Below are positions 19,561 to 28,762 of a stretch of 64,000 nt of DNA, piece by piece (position 1 is the stretch's first letter; each line of letters opens with the position of its first letter). Source of the DNA: Planctopirus ephydatiae (GTDB lineage: Bacteria; Planctomycetota; Planctomycetia; Planctomycetales; Planctomycetaceae). A program made the translations under genes and the position numbers. The stretch is from positions 2,619,001-2,683,000 of the forward strand of contig NZ_CP036299.1 of assembly GCF_007752345.1 (NCBI RefSeq), read 5' to 3'. Under the pieces are notes generated by a model. It was not told the origin of the DNA. It did not search any database and saw nothing but the letters and a program-made list of their open reading frames with translations.

Positions 19561-20445
19561 ATGAAATGGATCGCTTGCTCAATTCGGACTGCTATCTGTG
19601 TTTGGGGGATTTTGTTTTGTCTACCTCCAAATATAGCCCTCGCCGCCGATCTTCAACCAGTCATGGATGTTCCCTATCGGGAAAAGATGCGAAATGAGCG
19701 CACTACCCTGGATGTTTACCCTGGTCCGACAGCGAATGCGCCGGTTGTTGTATGGGTTCATGGCGGTGCCTGGGAAATTGGCTCAAAAACTCCAGGGGCG
19801 AGGGAAAAGGCCGATTTTCTTTTCAAGCAGGGGTGGGGCATGGTCTCTATCAACTACCGCATGCACCCTGAGGTCAAATGGTCGGAAATGGCCAGTGATG
19901 TAGCTCATGCTATCGCGTGGGTCGTGAATACCAATCGTCCTGAGATCAAGTCTCCTGCATCGATTGTGCTGATGGGGCATTCAGCCGGTGCCCATCTGGC
20001 GGCTTTGGTGGCCACCGATCCCAGATATTTGAAGGCGGCAGATGTTCAGTTGAATCGCCTGTCTGGCGTCATCCTTCTCGACGGTGCCGGGTACGATATT
20101 CCTGAACAGATTCGTATCGCGAGGCTTCCTCGAATGAAGGAGATGTACGAGAAGATCTTTTCGGCTGACGAAGCCACTCAGAAGCAGGCAAGCCCGACAC
20201 TTGCTGTCCAGAAGGGAATCGGAATTCCACCTTTTCTCATCCTCTATGTGGCATCTCGGGCCGACAGCAGGCAGCAAGCCATGAAACTGCAAGAGGCATT
20301 GAAGCGGGCGGATGTATTGGCTGCAGTCGAAGGACTTGCGGGAAAAAATCACGTGACGATCAATCGTGAACTTCCTGTCGAGGGCGATTCGGGCGGCGTT
20401 TTGGTTCGAAAATTCCTCAGTGATCTTTCTTCATCGAAGAACTAA
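19561..20445 (+). CDS. Secreted alpha/beta hydrolase (BD-FAE/lipase-like esterase)
   Basis: A 294-aa protein with an N-terminal signal peptide ending around LAADLQP. The oxyanion-hole motif VWVHGGAWEIGSK is near residue 63, and the nucleophile elbow VLMGHSAGAHLAAL is near residue 141. A late GKNHVTINRE supplies the catalytic His. Planctomycete homologues are annotated as carboxylesterases or dipeptidyl-peptidase-like proteins; the substrate is probably an acylated polysaccharide or small ester, which is inference. GAGAG precedes the ATG. Confidence 0.88.
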   Translation: MKWIACSIRTAICVWGILFCLPPNIALAADLQPVMDVPYREKMRNERTTLDVYPGPTANAPVVVWVHGGAWEIGSKTPGAREKADFLFKQGWGMVSINYRMHPEVKWSEMASDVAHAIAWVVNTNRPEIKSPASIVLMGHSAGAHLAALVATDPRYLKAADVQLNRLSGVILLDGAGYDIPEQIRIARLPRMKEMYEKIFSADEATQKQASPTLAVQKGIGIPPFLILYVASRADSRQQAMKLQEALKRADVLAAVEGLAGKNHVTINRELPVEGDSGGVLVRKFLSDLSSSKN

Positions 20446-20674
20446 ATGTCCAGCCATTCCGAGTACGACATTCCTGTCGATTGTGAGATCACGCTCGAAT
20501 TTTTGGGACTAAATCACAGGCAAAATTTCAAGACAATCTTCTAAAATCTTGGTAGGATCAAAGATTCTTGTGATCTCTTTCTACATACGAATTGCGGAAG
20601 CAAGTCTGACTGGTCTTTGAACGAGTCAAACGATGGCTCGCCGCCCGTTCGGATTTTCTTGAGGACTGCTGAAA

Positions 20675-21256
20675 ATGATTTTTGAAAAGGGCATGCTCGA
20701 TCTGTCGAAGCAGGCGCCCCGTTTGCTCCCATCAACTGAACTGCCTGCTTACACCTTCATTCCAGGAAGTGATGCTCCGCATCCATATCGCGACCCTCGC
20801 GGACACAGTTACCAGAAGCGTCATCCCCCCTCGCGTCCATTGATTCCTGCATCGTGGGCTGAAAATCGCAATTACTTGCTGGCCATGGATTACTTCAATT
20901 ACGGCTACTACTGGGAATCTCACGAAGAGTGGGAACGCCTGTGGCGAGTTTCAACACCTGATTCGCTGGTTGGTCGATTCCTGAAGGGGCTCGTCAAGCT
21001 GGCTGCTGCGGGTGTCAAGGTGCGTGAAAACAGTATTCATGGCGTTCGCAGGCATTCCGCTTCGGCCGGTGAAATCTTCGCTGATGTGGCTGCTGAAGTT
21101 GATGCAGAGTTCTTCTGCGGACTGGAATTCACGGTTCTCCAATTTGCTTCGGATCGTGCTGCCCAGTTGGGCTTCCGCGAGAAAGTTGTGGGTTCGACGC
21201 CTGTTCGAATTTTCCCATTCGTCCTTGTTCCGGAACCCATGCCCCTGGCTGGCTGA
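20675..21256 (+). CDS. DUF309 domain-containing protein
   Basis: A 193-aa protein. The DUF309 helical core is visible at [19 protein letters not shown] (near residue 72), [22 protein letters not shown] and [18 protein letters not shown] lies about 9 nt upstream of the ATG. Function unknown; the conserved HExxE-like His-Glu pairs have prompted metal-binding suggestions for the family. A terminator follows at 21309. Confidence 0.88.
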   Translation: MIFEKGMLDLSKQAPRLLPSTELPAYTFIPGSDAPHPYRDPRGHSYQKRHPPSRPLIPASWAENRNYLLAMDYFNYGYYWESHEEWERLWRVSTPDSLVGRFLKGLVKLAAAGVKVRENSIHGVRRHSASAGEIFADVAAEVDAEFFCGLEFTVLQFASDRAAQLGFREKVVGSTPVRIFPFVLVPEPMPLAG

Positions 21257-21308
21257 TTACTGAACTCGCTGATCTAAAAGTTGAGACAAGTCGCTGCTCA
21301 TGCCAACA

Positions 21309-21349
21309 CCCATGAAGAGTCGAAGGACTCGACATGGGAGTTTGTTTTA
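21309..21349 (+). terminator. Terminator between the DUF309 gene and the heme/HEAT gene
   Basis: CCCATG (21309-21314) pairs with CATGGG (21333-21338), and an inner GAGTC/GACTC stem closes on a GAAG tetraloop. A T-rich tail (AGTTTGTTTT) follows on the plus strand. It overlaps the stop of the convergent minus-strand gene and may serve both directions. Confidence 0.68.
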
Positions 21350-24300
21350 ATTGGCAACACCTTCTGTGACAGTTTTCGTCACTTTGGAAGCTCTTAAGTT
21401 CTGTAGGAACGTCATGAGGTCGGCAAACTCTTGTGCTGTGAGCGGCTGCTCGAGCCCGTTGGGCATTGCGGAAACCCTGCCCACGGCGACTTCTTCGATT
21501 TCGTTGCGCCGAATCATTTTTTCCACGGGTTTATTGTCCTGAATCGTCGTGAGGATGAACTCCTCGGTCGTTTCTTTCCCTGCCAAACCTGTCCAGACTC
21601 GACCGTCATGTAAGGTGACAACAATCGGTTCGAACCCCCGGGCAAAGCTTGCACTGGGAAAAAGAATCGCTTCGAGAAGTTCTCGCCGGGTGCGAATTTC
21701 GCCAATGGCGGCAAGATCAGGACCGATCTTCGCTGGAGAGTTCGCTTTATCCTGGGAATCTGTTATGTGACACAAATGGCATTGAGTCTTGTTCATAAAA
21801 AGCAATCGACCTCTCTCGCTGTCACCCTTACATTCCTCAAGTCGCTGTTCCCATTCATTCAGTCGAATGAGATGATCATTCTTCGATTTTCTCAGTCGCT
21901 CAAGAAGAGGTGCCGCATCACGTTGTACTTCCTCTCCATGTGGTTTCAGAATTTGCTCGATCATGTCGAGCGCTGGAGTGGCTGAAGAGGCTTCAAGGGC
22001 CTCAATTAACTGTTCGATTGTGACTTTGTTCGTACAATTCATATAGGCAGCCAGTAGATAGGGTAACTCCACCGGATTGGCGACTTTCACGAACGGAAGC
22101 AATTGAGACAATCGCTGTTCATCGTGCGTCGTGTTGGCAATGACATCGAGTGCTGTAATACGTTCGCGGATTGGAGTCTCTGCCGAAAGTCTGGAAACGA
22201 GATAGTCAAACTCAGAGTCACTGAGTCTCTTGCCGAGAGTCGTTAATGTTCGTAGCGCTTTCAGTCGAAGTTGTAGCTCCCTGGCAGGTTCTTGAGCTAA
22301 CCGGCGAATTGATCTCTCCAAGGGTAGCAGCGAAAGTTTCTCGACCGCATCAAGCGCTGCCATGCATATCTCTGTATCCTCCGCTGCGAGCGACTCCTCA
22401 ATTCCGTTAAGCCATCCCTGAGGTATGCTCGATTTTTCCATTCTCGAAACGGCAACAAGGAGTGCTCGACGTGATGTTTTCGAGCGCAACTGCTGGTCTT
22501 GAAAGTTCCGGCTGATGGTTTCCTGCATTTGTGGCTCATGCTGAAGTGTGCGCACGAATCCTGCGATCACCTGGACTCGATCTTCATTGATCTGGTCACT
22601 TTTAAACCATTCATCAATCAGCGCGATGGATTCAGCAGTCCATTGGGGGTGTCGTGATAAAACTTGGATGGCCGCCTGTCTGAGTGGTGTATTGCCAGAA
22701 CTTAAAAGTGGTGTCAGATCTCTCGCATCAAGTATTGTTAATGGCATTTGATCGAGTGCGATCAGGGTGATTCGCTGCACGTCCGCAGAATGAGACAACA
22801 AGCCGGCACGAGTCGATTCTGCATGATTGATCTGGATGAGCGCAAAGGTAATGGCATGCTCCAGAAATCGATCAGCAGTCACCCGTTGTGAATTTTGTTG
22901 TCGTTCTAAGCTTTTGAGAAGAGCCGGGACCGACTCTTTCTGTTGAAGTCCCCCCAGGGCATTGGCAGCTTCTCGTCGCACTCCTGATGATTCATCAACG
23001 AGTAATGCTTCCAGTGGTTGACGTGCCAATCGATCACGGTGAAGACCTGCCGAGTAAGCAGCTGCCTGTCGCACACTGCTGCTGGGATCACTGAAGGCCA
23101 ACCGGGTCGCTGCCCGTGCCGCGTTGTCATCCATGCGGCAAAGTGCCCAAACAGCTCCAATTCGTTGCCTGAGCGTGGAATGTGGCGATTTCAGAAGAGT
23201 CGCCAAAGCGTCAATCATCGGCTGCTTTCTTCGCGCCGCTTCCATGATAGCACGCTCTTGCACCATGACCCGGGAATCATCGAGCAGGGCCAATAGCTCG
23301 TCCGTCGGTAAAGACATCCATGGAATTGAATTGCCATAAGGATCGTGAACCTTTGTAGAGGCAGTGCGATGGATTCGAAAAATTGATCCTTTGACTGTTG
23401 GCTGGCTCGAACCGGAGGCAGGGCAACAGGCGATAAACCAACCTCCCGTATCAACGATCAGCAAACTTCCATCAGCATCTTCCTGGACATCAGTGAAATG
23501 AACGGTTCCTTGTGGTGCTGAGGCAAACTCTTCGGTTTCACAACGATATGTTGCACCTTCAACCTTTAATCGATGCCGCAGAATCTTGCCTGTATTAAAG
23601 TGTGAAGAAAACAGGTTCTCTTGAAACTCGTCTCCCCAGAAGGAGCTCCGATAACTTGTTAAGCCACTGGGGGCTGTTGCAGTTAATGGGACGAGTGCGG
23701 GAAGATAATCTCCGGTTCGTATTCGGTCGGAATAGTCGCGATCTCGAACCGAGTACTCACCGCCTGCGACAGCATGAATCAGACCATCCCTCAGTCCTCC
23801 GGGAGCTGAGGGTTTGGCCCAGAATGTCCCCTGAATAAATGAATCACCGTTGGGAAGAAAAGCCACTTCAACGGGATTTCCTACTGCGCCAGAGACGAAC
23901 TCGACATCACTTCCATCCGGTCTGCAGCGCATCAGCCACGGGCCAACACCATCTCGTAGAGGCGTACCGTCCTTCAGGCGGACTTTATGGTGAAATCGAC
24001 CAGGTAAAAAATAGATCCGACCATCTGGCCCCACAGTCGTGCCATGCAGATCATCAGTACAACTTTGATTGAAAGCAAATCCAGTCACGAGCTCTACACG
24101 CTGATCGGCAATTCCGTCGCCAGTGGTATCTTCAAACCTCCAGAGGCTGGGTGGAGATGTGATGAATACGGCTCCATCGTGGCAGGCAATCCCTGTGCCA
24201 AACACGATTTTATCAGCAAAAATTGTGCTTTGATCGTAGATGCCGTCACCATTGGTATCCGTCAGGCGACGAATGACATCGGTGGGGTTCTTCATTCGAT

Positions 24301-24523
24301 CTCCACCATTCGATCCACCAGAATCAAGAACATAGAGATGTCCTGACTGATCAAGTGCTGCAAACATTGGGCGTTCGACGAGCGGAAAACTGGCCGCCTG
24401 CCGAATATCAAAACCTTCAGGCACTCTGATGGAATGGCGATCGGATTCAGCCCAGGTTGGTTGAATCATCAGAGAAAATGACAAGCACGATGTCACGAAA
24501 ACGCCAAAGCTTATGTGCTGCAT
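21347..24523 (-). CDS. Planctomycete heme-binding CxxCH/HEAT-repeat protein (membrane-bound dehydrogenase type)
   Basis: A 1058-aa secreted protein with an N-terminal signal peptide. Residues ~30-420 form a sorbosone/glucose-dehydrogenase-like beta-propeller with several DGDG/DTNGDG metal-loop segments. Residues ~430-860 are HEAT-like helical repeats (for example LRQRIGAVWALCRMDD and VRREAANALGGL). A single c-type heme site, CHLCH, starts at residue 915, followed by a cytochrome-like domain (LFPSASFARGFEPIVV). This layout is the PVC-type heme-binding family. It probably oxidises a sugar or alcohol in the periplasm. It is divergent from the esterase-cytochrome operon at 24935. Confidence 0.88.
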   Translation of the reverse strand: MQHISFGVFVTSCLSFSLMIQPTWAESDRHSIRVPEGFDIRQAASFPLVERPMFAALDQSGHLYVLDSGGSNGGDRMKNPTDVIRRLTDTNGDGIYDQSTIFADKIVFGTGIACHDGAVFITSPPSLWRFEDTTGDGIADQRVELVTGFAFNQSCTDDLHGTTVGPDGRIYFLPGRFHHKVRLKDGTPLRDGVGPWLMRCRPDGSDVEFVSGAVGNPVEVAFLPNGDSFIQGTFWAKPSAPGGLRDGLIHAVAGGEYSVRDRDYSDRIRTGDYLPALVPLTATAPSGLTSYRSSFWGDEFQENLFSSHFNTGKILRHRLKVEGATYRCETEEFASAPQGTVHFTDVQEDADGSLLIVDTGGWFIACCPASGSSQPTVKGSIFRIHRTASTKVHDPYGNSIPWMSLPTDELLALLDDSRVMVQERAIMEAARRKQPMIDALATLLKSPHSTLRQRIGAVWALCRMDDNAARAATRLAFSDPSSSVRQAAAYSAGLHRDRLARQPLEALLVDESSGVRREAANALGGLQQKESVPALLKSLERQQNSQRVTADRFLEHAITFALIQINHAESTRAGLLSHSADVQRITLIALDQMPLTILDARDLTPLLSSGNTPLRQAAIQVLSRHPQWTAESIALIDEWFKSDQINEDRVQVIAGFVRTLQHEPQMQETISRNFQDQQLRSKTSRRALLVAVSRMEKSSIPQGWLNGIEESLAAEDTEICMAALDAVEKLSLLPLERSIRRLAQEPARELQLRLKALRTLTTLGKRLSDSEFDYLVSRLSAETPIRERITALDVIANTTHDEQRLSQLLPFVKVANPVELPYLLAAYMNCTNKVTIEQLIEALEASSATPALDMIEQILKPHGEEVQRDAAPLLERLRKSKNDHLIRLNEWEQRLEECKGDSERGRLLFMNKTQCHLCHITDSQDKANSPAKIGPDLAAIGEIRTRRELLEAILFPSASFARGFEPIVVTLHDGRVWTGLAGKETTEEFILTTIQDNKPVEKMIRRNEIEEVAVGRVSAMPNGLEQPLTAQEFADLMTFLQNLRASKVTKTVTEGVAN

Positions 24524-24934
24524 TAATAGGCCGCTTTCAATGAGAACATTAAAAATGAGAACTGTTAAAAAGGGGCAATCGTATCATTGAGTTGTAATGT
24601 CGCGAGTACTGCGAGTGAGTAAACAAAGTGTATATAAATATTTGATATCCAGTTTCTTTGACTCATCGAATGACAATCAAAGTTAAGCCCAAAGCGGATG
24701 ACTCACTCATAACTCTAGAAGGAACTCGTTGATCCCATAGCTCTCTGATCTTTCAAGAGGCGATTGTGTCTTGAGGTGTTTCCCTCAGATTCATCGTGTT
24801 CCCCGAGAAATCAGGAGAATTGCAGATTAGTGAATAAGTATTTCCCGATGCGATCTGCAAAATTGAAAAAAACAGATTGAAATTGGAGAAAAATCGCCAC
24901 ATTGTATTTTGCGTGGTGAAAACAATTCGGCTCC
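24524..24934. other. AT-rich divergent intergenic region
   Basis: About 410 bp between the heme/HEAT gene (minus) and the acetylesterase operon (plus). It is AT-richer than its surroundings, as expected for back-to-back promoters. No gene, repeat or clear operator seen. Confidence 0.45.
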
Positions 24935-26218
24935 ATGATGAACTCTTTGAGATTTGCCCAAATGCTGTTTGTCAGAATACTGCTGTGCCAGCTTGCGTTG
25001 ATGGCTGTCAGTTCATGGACACTTCAGATTGCCTGCGCGGAAGCGAAGCCACTGAAAGTGTTTATTCTGGCGGGGCAATCCAACATGGAAGGGCACGCAC
25101 GCGTTGAAACGTTCGATTACATCGGTGACGACCCTGTCACGCTGCCGTTGTTGAAGAAAATGCGTGGCGCTGATGGCAAACCTGTGGTTTGTGAAGGAGT
25201 GTGGATTTCCTACTTCACAGGGAGTGGCGACAAGAACGGAGAAGGCTTTGGCCCTTTGACTGCGGGATATGGATCTCGCCGCAATCCTCAAGAGGATGGT
25301 GGAAAAATCGGCCCAGAGTTCACTTTCGGGATCGCCATGGATGCCGCCTTTGAGGAGCCCGTCCTCCTTATTAAAACGGCATGGGGTGGAAAAAGTCTCA
25401 ATACCGATTTTCGTCCGCCAAGTGCCGGCCCCTACGTCTTTAATGAAAAGCAGCTCAGCGATTTCCGCAAGCAAGGCAAAGATATTGAATCGATTCAGAA
25501 GGCAAAAGCTGAAGAGACAGGGCACTACTATCGCTTAATGGTCGATCATGTGAAGCACGTATTGAGTGATATTCCACGTGTCTGCCCGAAGTACGATGAG
25601 AAGCAGGGGTATGAGCTCTCCGGTTTTGTCTGGATGCAGGGTTGGAATGACCTCGTTGATACCGGAACCTACCCCAATCGATCAGAACCGAATGGATATG
25701 CTGCCTATAGTGAGGTGATGGCACATTTCATTCGCGATGTCCGCAAGGATCTCAATGCTCCACAGATGCCATTTGTGATTGGTGTCCTGGGAGTTGATGG
25801 TGAAAAACCCAATCTTCAAACCGCGAACTTTCGTGCAGCCATGGCTGCACCAGCCATGCTTCCTGAGTTTCGTGGAAACGTTGCTGCTGTTCAGACTGCT
25901 CCTTTTTGGGCGGAAGAGTTGGGAGCAATCGCTCAGAAGTACGATCAAGTGCGGCAGATGAATTATTTCCTGAATTCAAAGCATAAAGATCATGCCAATG
26001 CAGATGGTTCGATGACGGAAGAGCAGAAGCGGGCATATCTCAAGCAATTTGAGGAAAAGCTGATTTCCCCAGCAGAGGTGACTCTATGGAAACGGGGTGC
26101 CTCCAATGCCGGGTATCATTACCTGGGCTGTGCGAAGACGTTTGCTCAAATCGGCAATGCATTTGCGGAGGAAAATCTGAAGTTACTGAATGAGCAAAAT
26201 CGTGAGTTGTCGCGATAG
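24935..26218 (+). CDS. Sialate O-acetylesterase-like protein (SASA/DUF303)
   Basis: A 427-aa exported protein; the signal peptide ends near WTLQIACAEA. The SGNH-type nucleophile block KVFILAGQSNMEGHARVE follows directly, giving Ser in GQSNMEG. Other family blocks are LIKTAWGGKSLNTDFRP and SGFVWMQGWNDLVD, the latter matching the Gly/Asn block. A C-terminal NAGYHYLGCAKTFAQIG carries the likely catalytic His. It probably removes acetyl groups from sugars. First gene of a three-gene operon with the five-heme cytochrome and the propeller protein. Confidence 0.9.
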   Translation: MMNSLRFAQMLFVRILLCQLALMAVSSWTLQIACAEAKPLKVFILAGQSNMEGHARVETFDYIGDDPVTLPLLKKMRGADGKPVVCEGVWISYFTGSGDKNGEGFGPLTAGYGSRRNPQEDGGKIGPEFTFGIAMDAAFEEPVLLIKTAWGGKSLNTDFRPPSAGPYVFNEKQLSDFRKQGKDIESIQKAKAEETGHYYRLMVDHVKHVLSDIPRVCPKYDEKQGYELSGFVWMQGWNDLVDTGTYPNRSEPNGYAAYSEVMAHFIRDVRKDLNAPQMPFVIGVLGVDGEKPNLQTANFRAAMAAPAMLPEFRGNVAAVQTAPFWAEELGAIAQKYDQVRQMNYFLNSKHKDHANADGSMTEEQKRAYLKQFEEKLISPAEVTLWKRGASNAGYHYLGCAKTFAQIGNAFAEENLKLLNEQNRELSR

Positions 26219-26278
26219 TCAATGGATGTGAAATATTTGTGTCAATGGATGGTGTGTTAGGGAATCAGAATTCTCAAC

Positions 26279-28762
26279 GTGAGGCAATTCGAGGTGATCG
26301 GATCAAAGAATGGCACTCAATATTTAGTGACGCATCAGCAGATACCATGGCGCTACTTTTTTGTAAGTCTCATCGTGTTATGGGCTATGCAATGGAATGC
26401 TGCTAAGCCTGTCTTATCGGCCGAAACCGAGAGTGCAGCGTGGCCGGGACAGCATCCACTCACTGCAGCACAAGTGGGTAGTCTGCTGATTCATGAGTTG
26501 AAGTGCGGAGCCTGTCATACTGGGGTTGAGAGCGGAAGGATCTCCGAAAAGACCGCTCCCGATTTGACGAACGTGGGGGGGCGAGTCTCCCCGAAGTATC
26601 TCCAGGAGTTCATCGCACATCCCGCTCAAAAGCATCCCGGGACAACAATGCCTGATCTCCTGGCATCGCGACCTGAAACTGAACGCACAGCGATCGCAGA
26701 GGCAATTACTCACTTTCTGGTGGATCAATCCAAAGAAAAGTCTCTGCCTGCAGCAGGCAATCAGTCCGATCAACAGCGTGGAAAAACTCTCTATCACTCC
26801 ATAGGTTGTGTTGCCTGTCATGGCCCTCGGGAGGTCTTCGAGCAAGTCTCTGAAAAACCGAAGGAAACGGATGACGATTTCGATGATGAGCCCGAAGATC
26901 ATCGTGAAAAGCGAGTCCAGCCAGTCGCTTTCGGTCTTGATCATGTCCCAGAGAAGTACAACGTCGCTTCGCTGAGTCAGTTCCTGTTCGCACCGCTGCA
27001 TGTTCGTCAGTCAGGGCGCATGCCTGATATGAAACTGAAACCCGACGAAGCTTTGTCGATAGCGGCCTATCTGGTCGGAGATAGTAAGGTCGACGAATCG
27101 TTAAAAACCGACGAACGTCTGGTGCACCGTGGACGACAATATTTTCAAGAGCTGAATTGTGCGGCTTGTCACTCTCTCCCTGGTATCACTGCAGCCAAGC
27201 GAGTGAATCGTCTGACAGAGACCAGCCTTTCCCGTGGTTGTTTGACGGGCAAGGGCGGGACGTCTCCACAATATGCTGTGAGTCGGGAGCAGCGTCTTTC
27301 CATGGAGTTGTTCATCAAGGAGTCTACAAAAAGCGATTCTCCTGTCATCGATACGGATCAGGTCGCCATTGCAAAGACACTTGCGACATTTCACTGCATT
27401 GCGTGCCATACCCGCGATGATTTCGGAGGGGTACCTGATATCTACAATATGTTTTTCACGGGGAACGACTTGAAGCTGGGGGATGATGGGCGGATTCCAC
27501 CGCCACTCACTCATGTGGGTGCAAAGTTACGGCCCGCCTGGCTCAAAAAAGTCCTTTTCGATGGTGAGAGTGTGCGTCCTTATATGGTGACCCGCATGCC
27601 TCAGTATGGGGAGACGAATATCGGCCATTTGCCCGAGTTGTTTGCCAGAGTAGATCATCTGCAAGGAAAAGACCTCGCGATTCCCAGTGCAGAGGGAGCT
27701 AAGCCTCAGGACCGAGAGCGAGAGAAGCTTTTGCGACAGGCTGGGCGGGAGTTGTTAGGTGATAAAGGTCTCAATTGTATTGCCTGCCACAGCTTTAATG
27801 GGCGATCTTCTCAAGGAAGTCAGGGCATTGATCTGCTCACTAGTTATCAACGGCTCCAGCCGCAGTATTTTGATAGCTATTTAAGAAATCCAGGCTCCTT
27901 TCGTCCTCGAACCGTCATGCCTACGGCGTGGCCGAATGGAGTTGCGACGTTTACCACCATTCTTGACGGAGACACAGACCGCCAGATTGAAGCGATCTGG
28001 TACTATTTGTCACTGGGAACCTCTGCCGCGGATCCATCAGGTTTGCGAAGTGTTAACACAAAGTTGGTTGTGGATGGTTCAAAGGCCCAGATTCATCGTG
28101 GCAGGAGTCGGATTGCCGGTTATCGCGGGATTGCTGTCGGCTTGCCAGGAAAGTGGAATTTCGCATTTAATGCTGAAACAGGAACGATTTCCGGAATCTG
28201 GAAAGGGGACTATATTCAGGTGAACTGGAGTGGCCAGGGATCGGGTGATTTTCAACCTGCGACTGAAGCCGTCACCCTCCCGCAGGATATCTCTTTTCTT
28301 CCATTCGAGGGTGAGCCAACTGCCTGGCCCCGAATGCCTGTCATGACTAAAGAGGCTCGCACAAACCCCGACCCACTTTATCCGAAGAACGTCGGTTATC
28401 AATTTCGAGGCTATACTTTAGATAAAGATCACATTCCTACATTCTCATATCGATCTGGTGCCGTTGATATCTTTGATCGCACACAGATACTAGGAGATCC
28501 TGGTAACGAACGCTTGCAGCGGATCTTCCGGTTTGAATCGCCGACGACTCAAACGCTGTGGTTTCGCGGGTTGGCAGGGAAAGTCACCAAGGAAGATTCG
28601 CAAAACTTTCGCTTGGGAAACCTTCGTTTGTCTATTCCTGAGATCCCATTCCGACTGCGAGAAATACCAGGTCAAGCCGGCGAATTCGAACTCCTGATAC
28701 CAGTTCAGATTTCTCAAGGCCAATCGACTTTGGAGGTGAATTATGAATTACTTTCAAAGTAG
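26279..28762 (+). CDS. Secreted five-heme c-type cytochrome
   Basis: An 827-aa protein starting at GTG, with an N-terminal hydrophobic segment (YFFVSLIVLWAM) for export. Five CxxCH heme sites begin at residues 76 (CGACH), 177 (CVACH), 294 (CAACH), 373 (CIACH) and 500 (CIACH). A C-terminal part of about 230 residues is beta-rich without hemes. A highly acidic insert (DDDFDDEPEDH) lies near residue 200. It follows the acetylesterase by 60 bp and overlaps the next gene by 20 bp, so the operon is tight. Likely periplasmic electron acceptor for the neighbouring propeller dehydrogenase (inference). Confidence 0.85.
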   Translation: MRQFEVIGSKNGTQYLVTHQQIPWRYFFVSLIVLWAMQWNAAKPVLSAETESAAWPGQHPLTAAQVGSLLIHELKCGACHTGVESGRISEKTAPDLTNVGGRVSPKYLQEFIAHPAQKHPGTTMPDLLASRPETERTAIAEAITHFLVDQSKEKSLPAAGNQSDQQRGKTLYHSIGCVACHGPREVFEQVSEKPKETDDDFDDEPEDHREKRVQPVAFGLDHVPEKYNVASLSQFLFAPLHVRQSGRMPDMKLKPDEALSIAAYLVGDSKVDESLKTDERLVHRGRQYFQELNCAACHSLPGITAAKRVNRLTETSLSRGCLTGKGGTSPQYAVSREQRLSMELFIKESTKSDSPVIDTDQVAIAKTLATFHCIACHTRDDFGGVPDIYNMFFTGNDLKLGDDGRIPPPLTHVGAKLRPAWLKKVLFDGESVRPYMVTRMPQYGETNIGHLPELFARVDHLQGKDLAIPSAEGAKPQDREREKLLRQAGRELLGDKGLNCIACHSFNGRSSQGSQGIDLLTSYQRLQPQYFDSYLRNPGSFRPRTVMPTAWPNGVATFTTILDGDTDRQIEAIWYYLSLGTSAADPSGLRSVNTKLVVDGSKAQIHRGRSRIAGYRGIAVGLPGKWNFAFNAETGTISGIWKGDYIQVNWSGQGSGDFQPATEAVTLPQDISFLPFEGEPTAWPRMPVMTKEARTNPDPLYPKNVGYQFRGYTLDKDHIPTFSYRSGAVDIFDRTQILGDPGNERLQRIFRFESPTTQTLWFRGLAGKVTKEDSQNFRLGNLRLSIPEIPFRLREIPGQAGEFELLIPVQISQGQSTLEVNYELLSK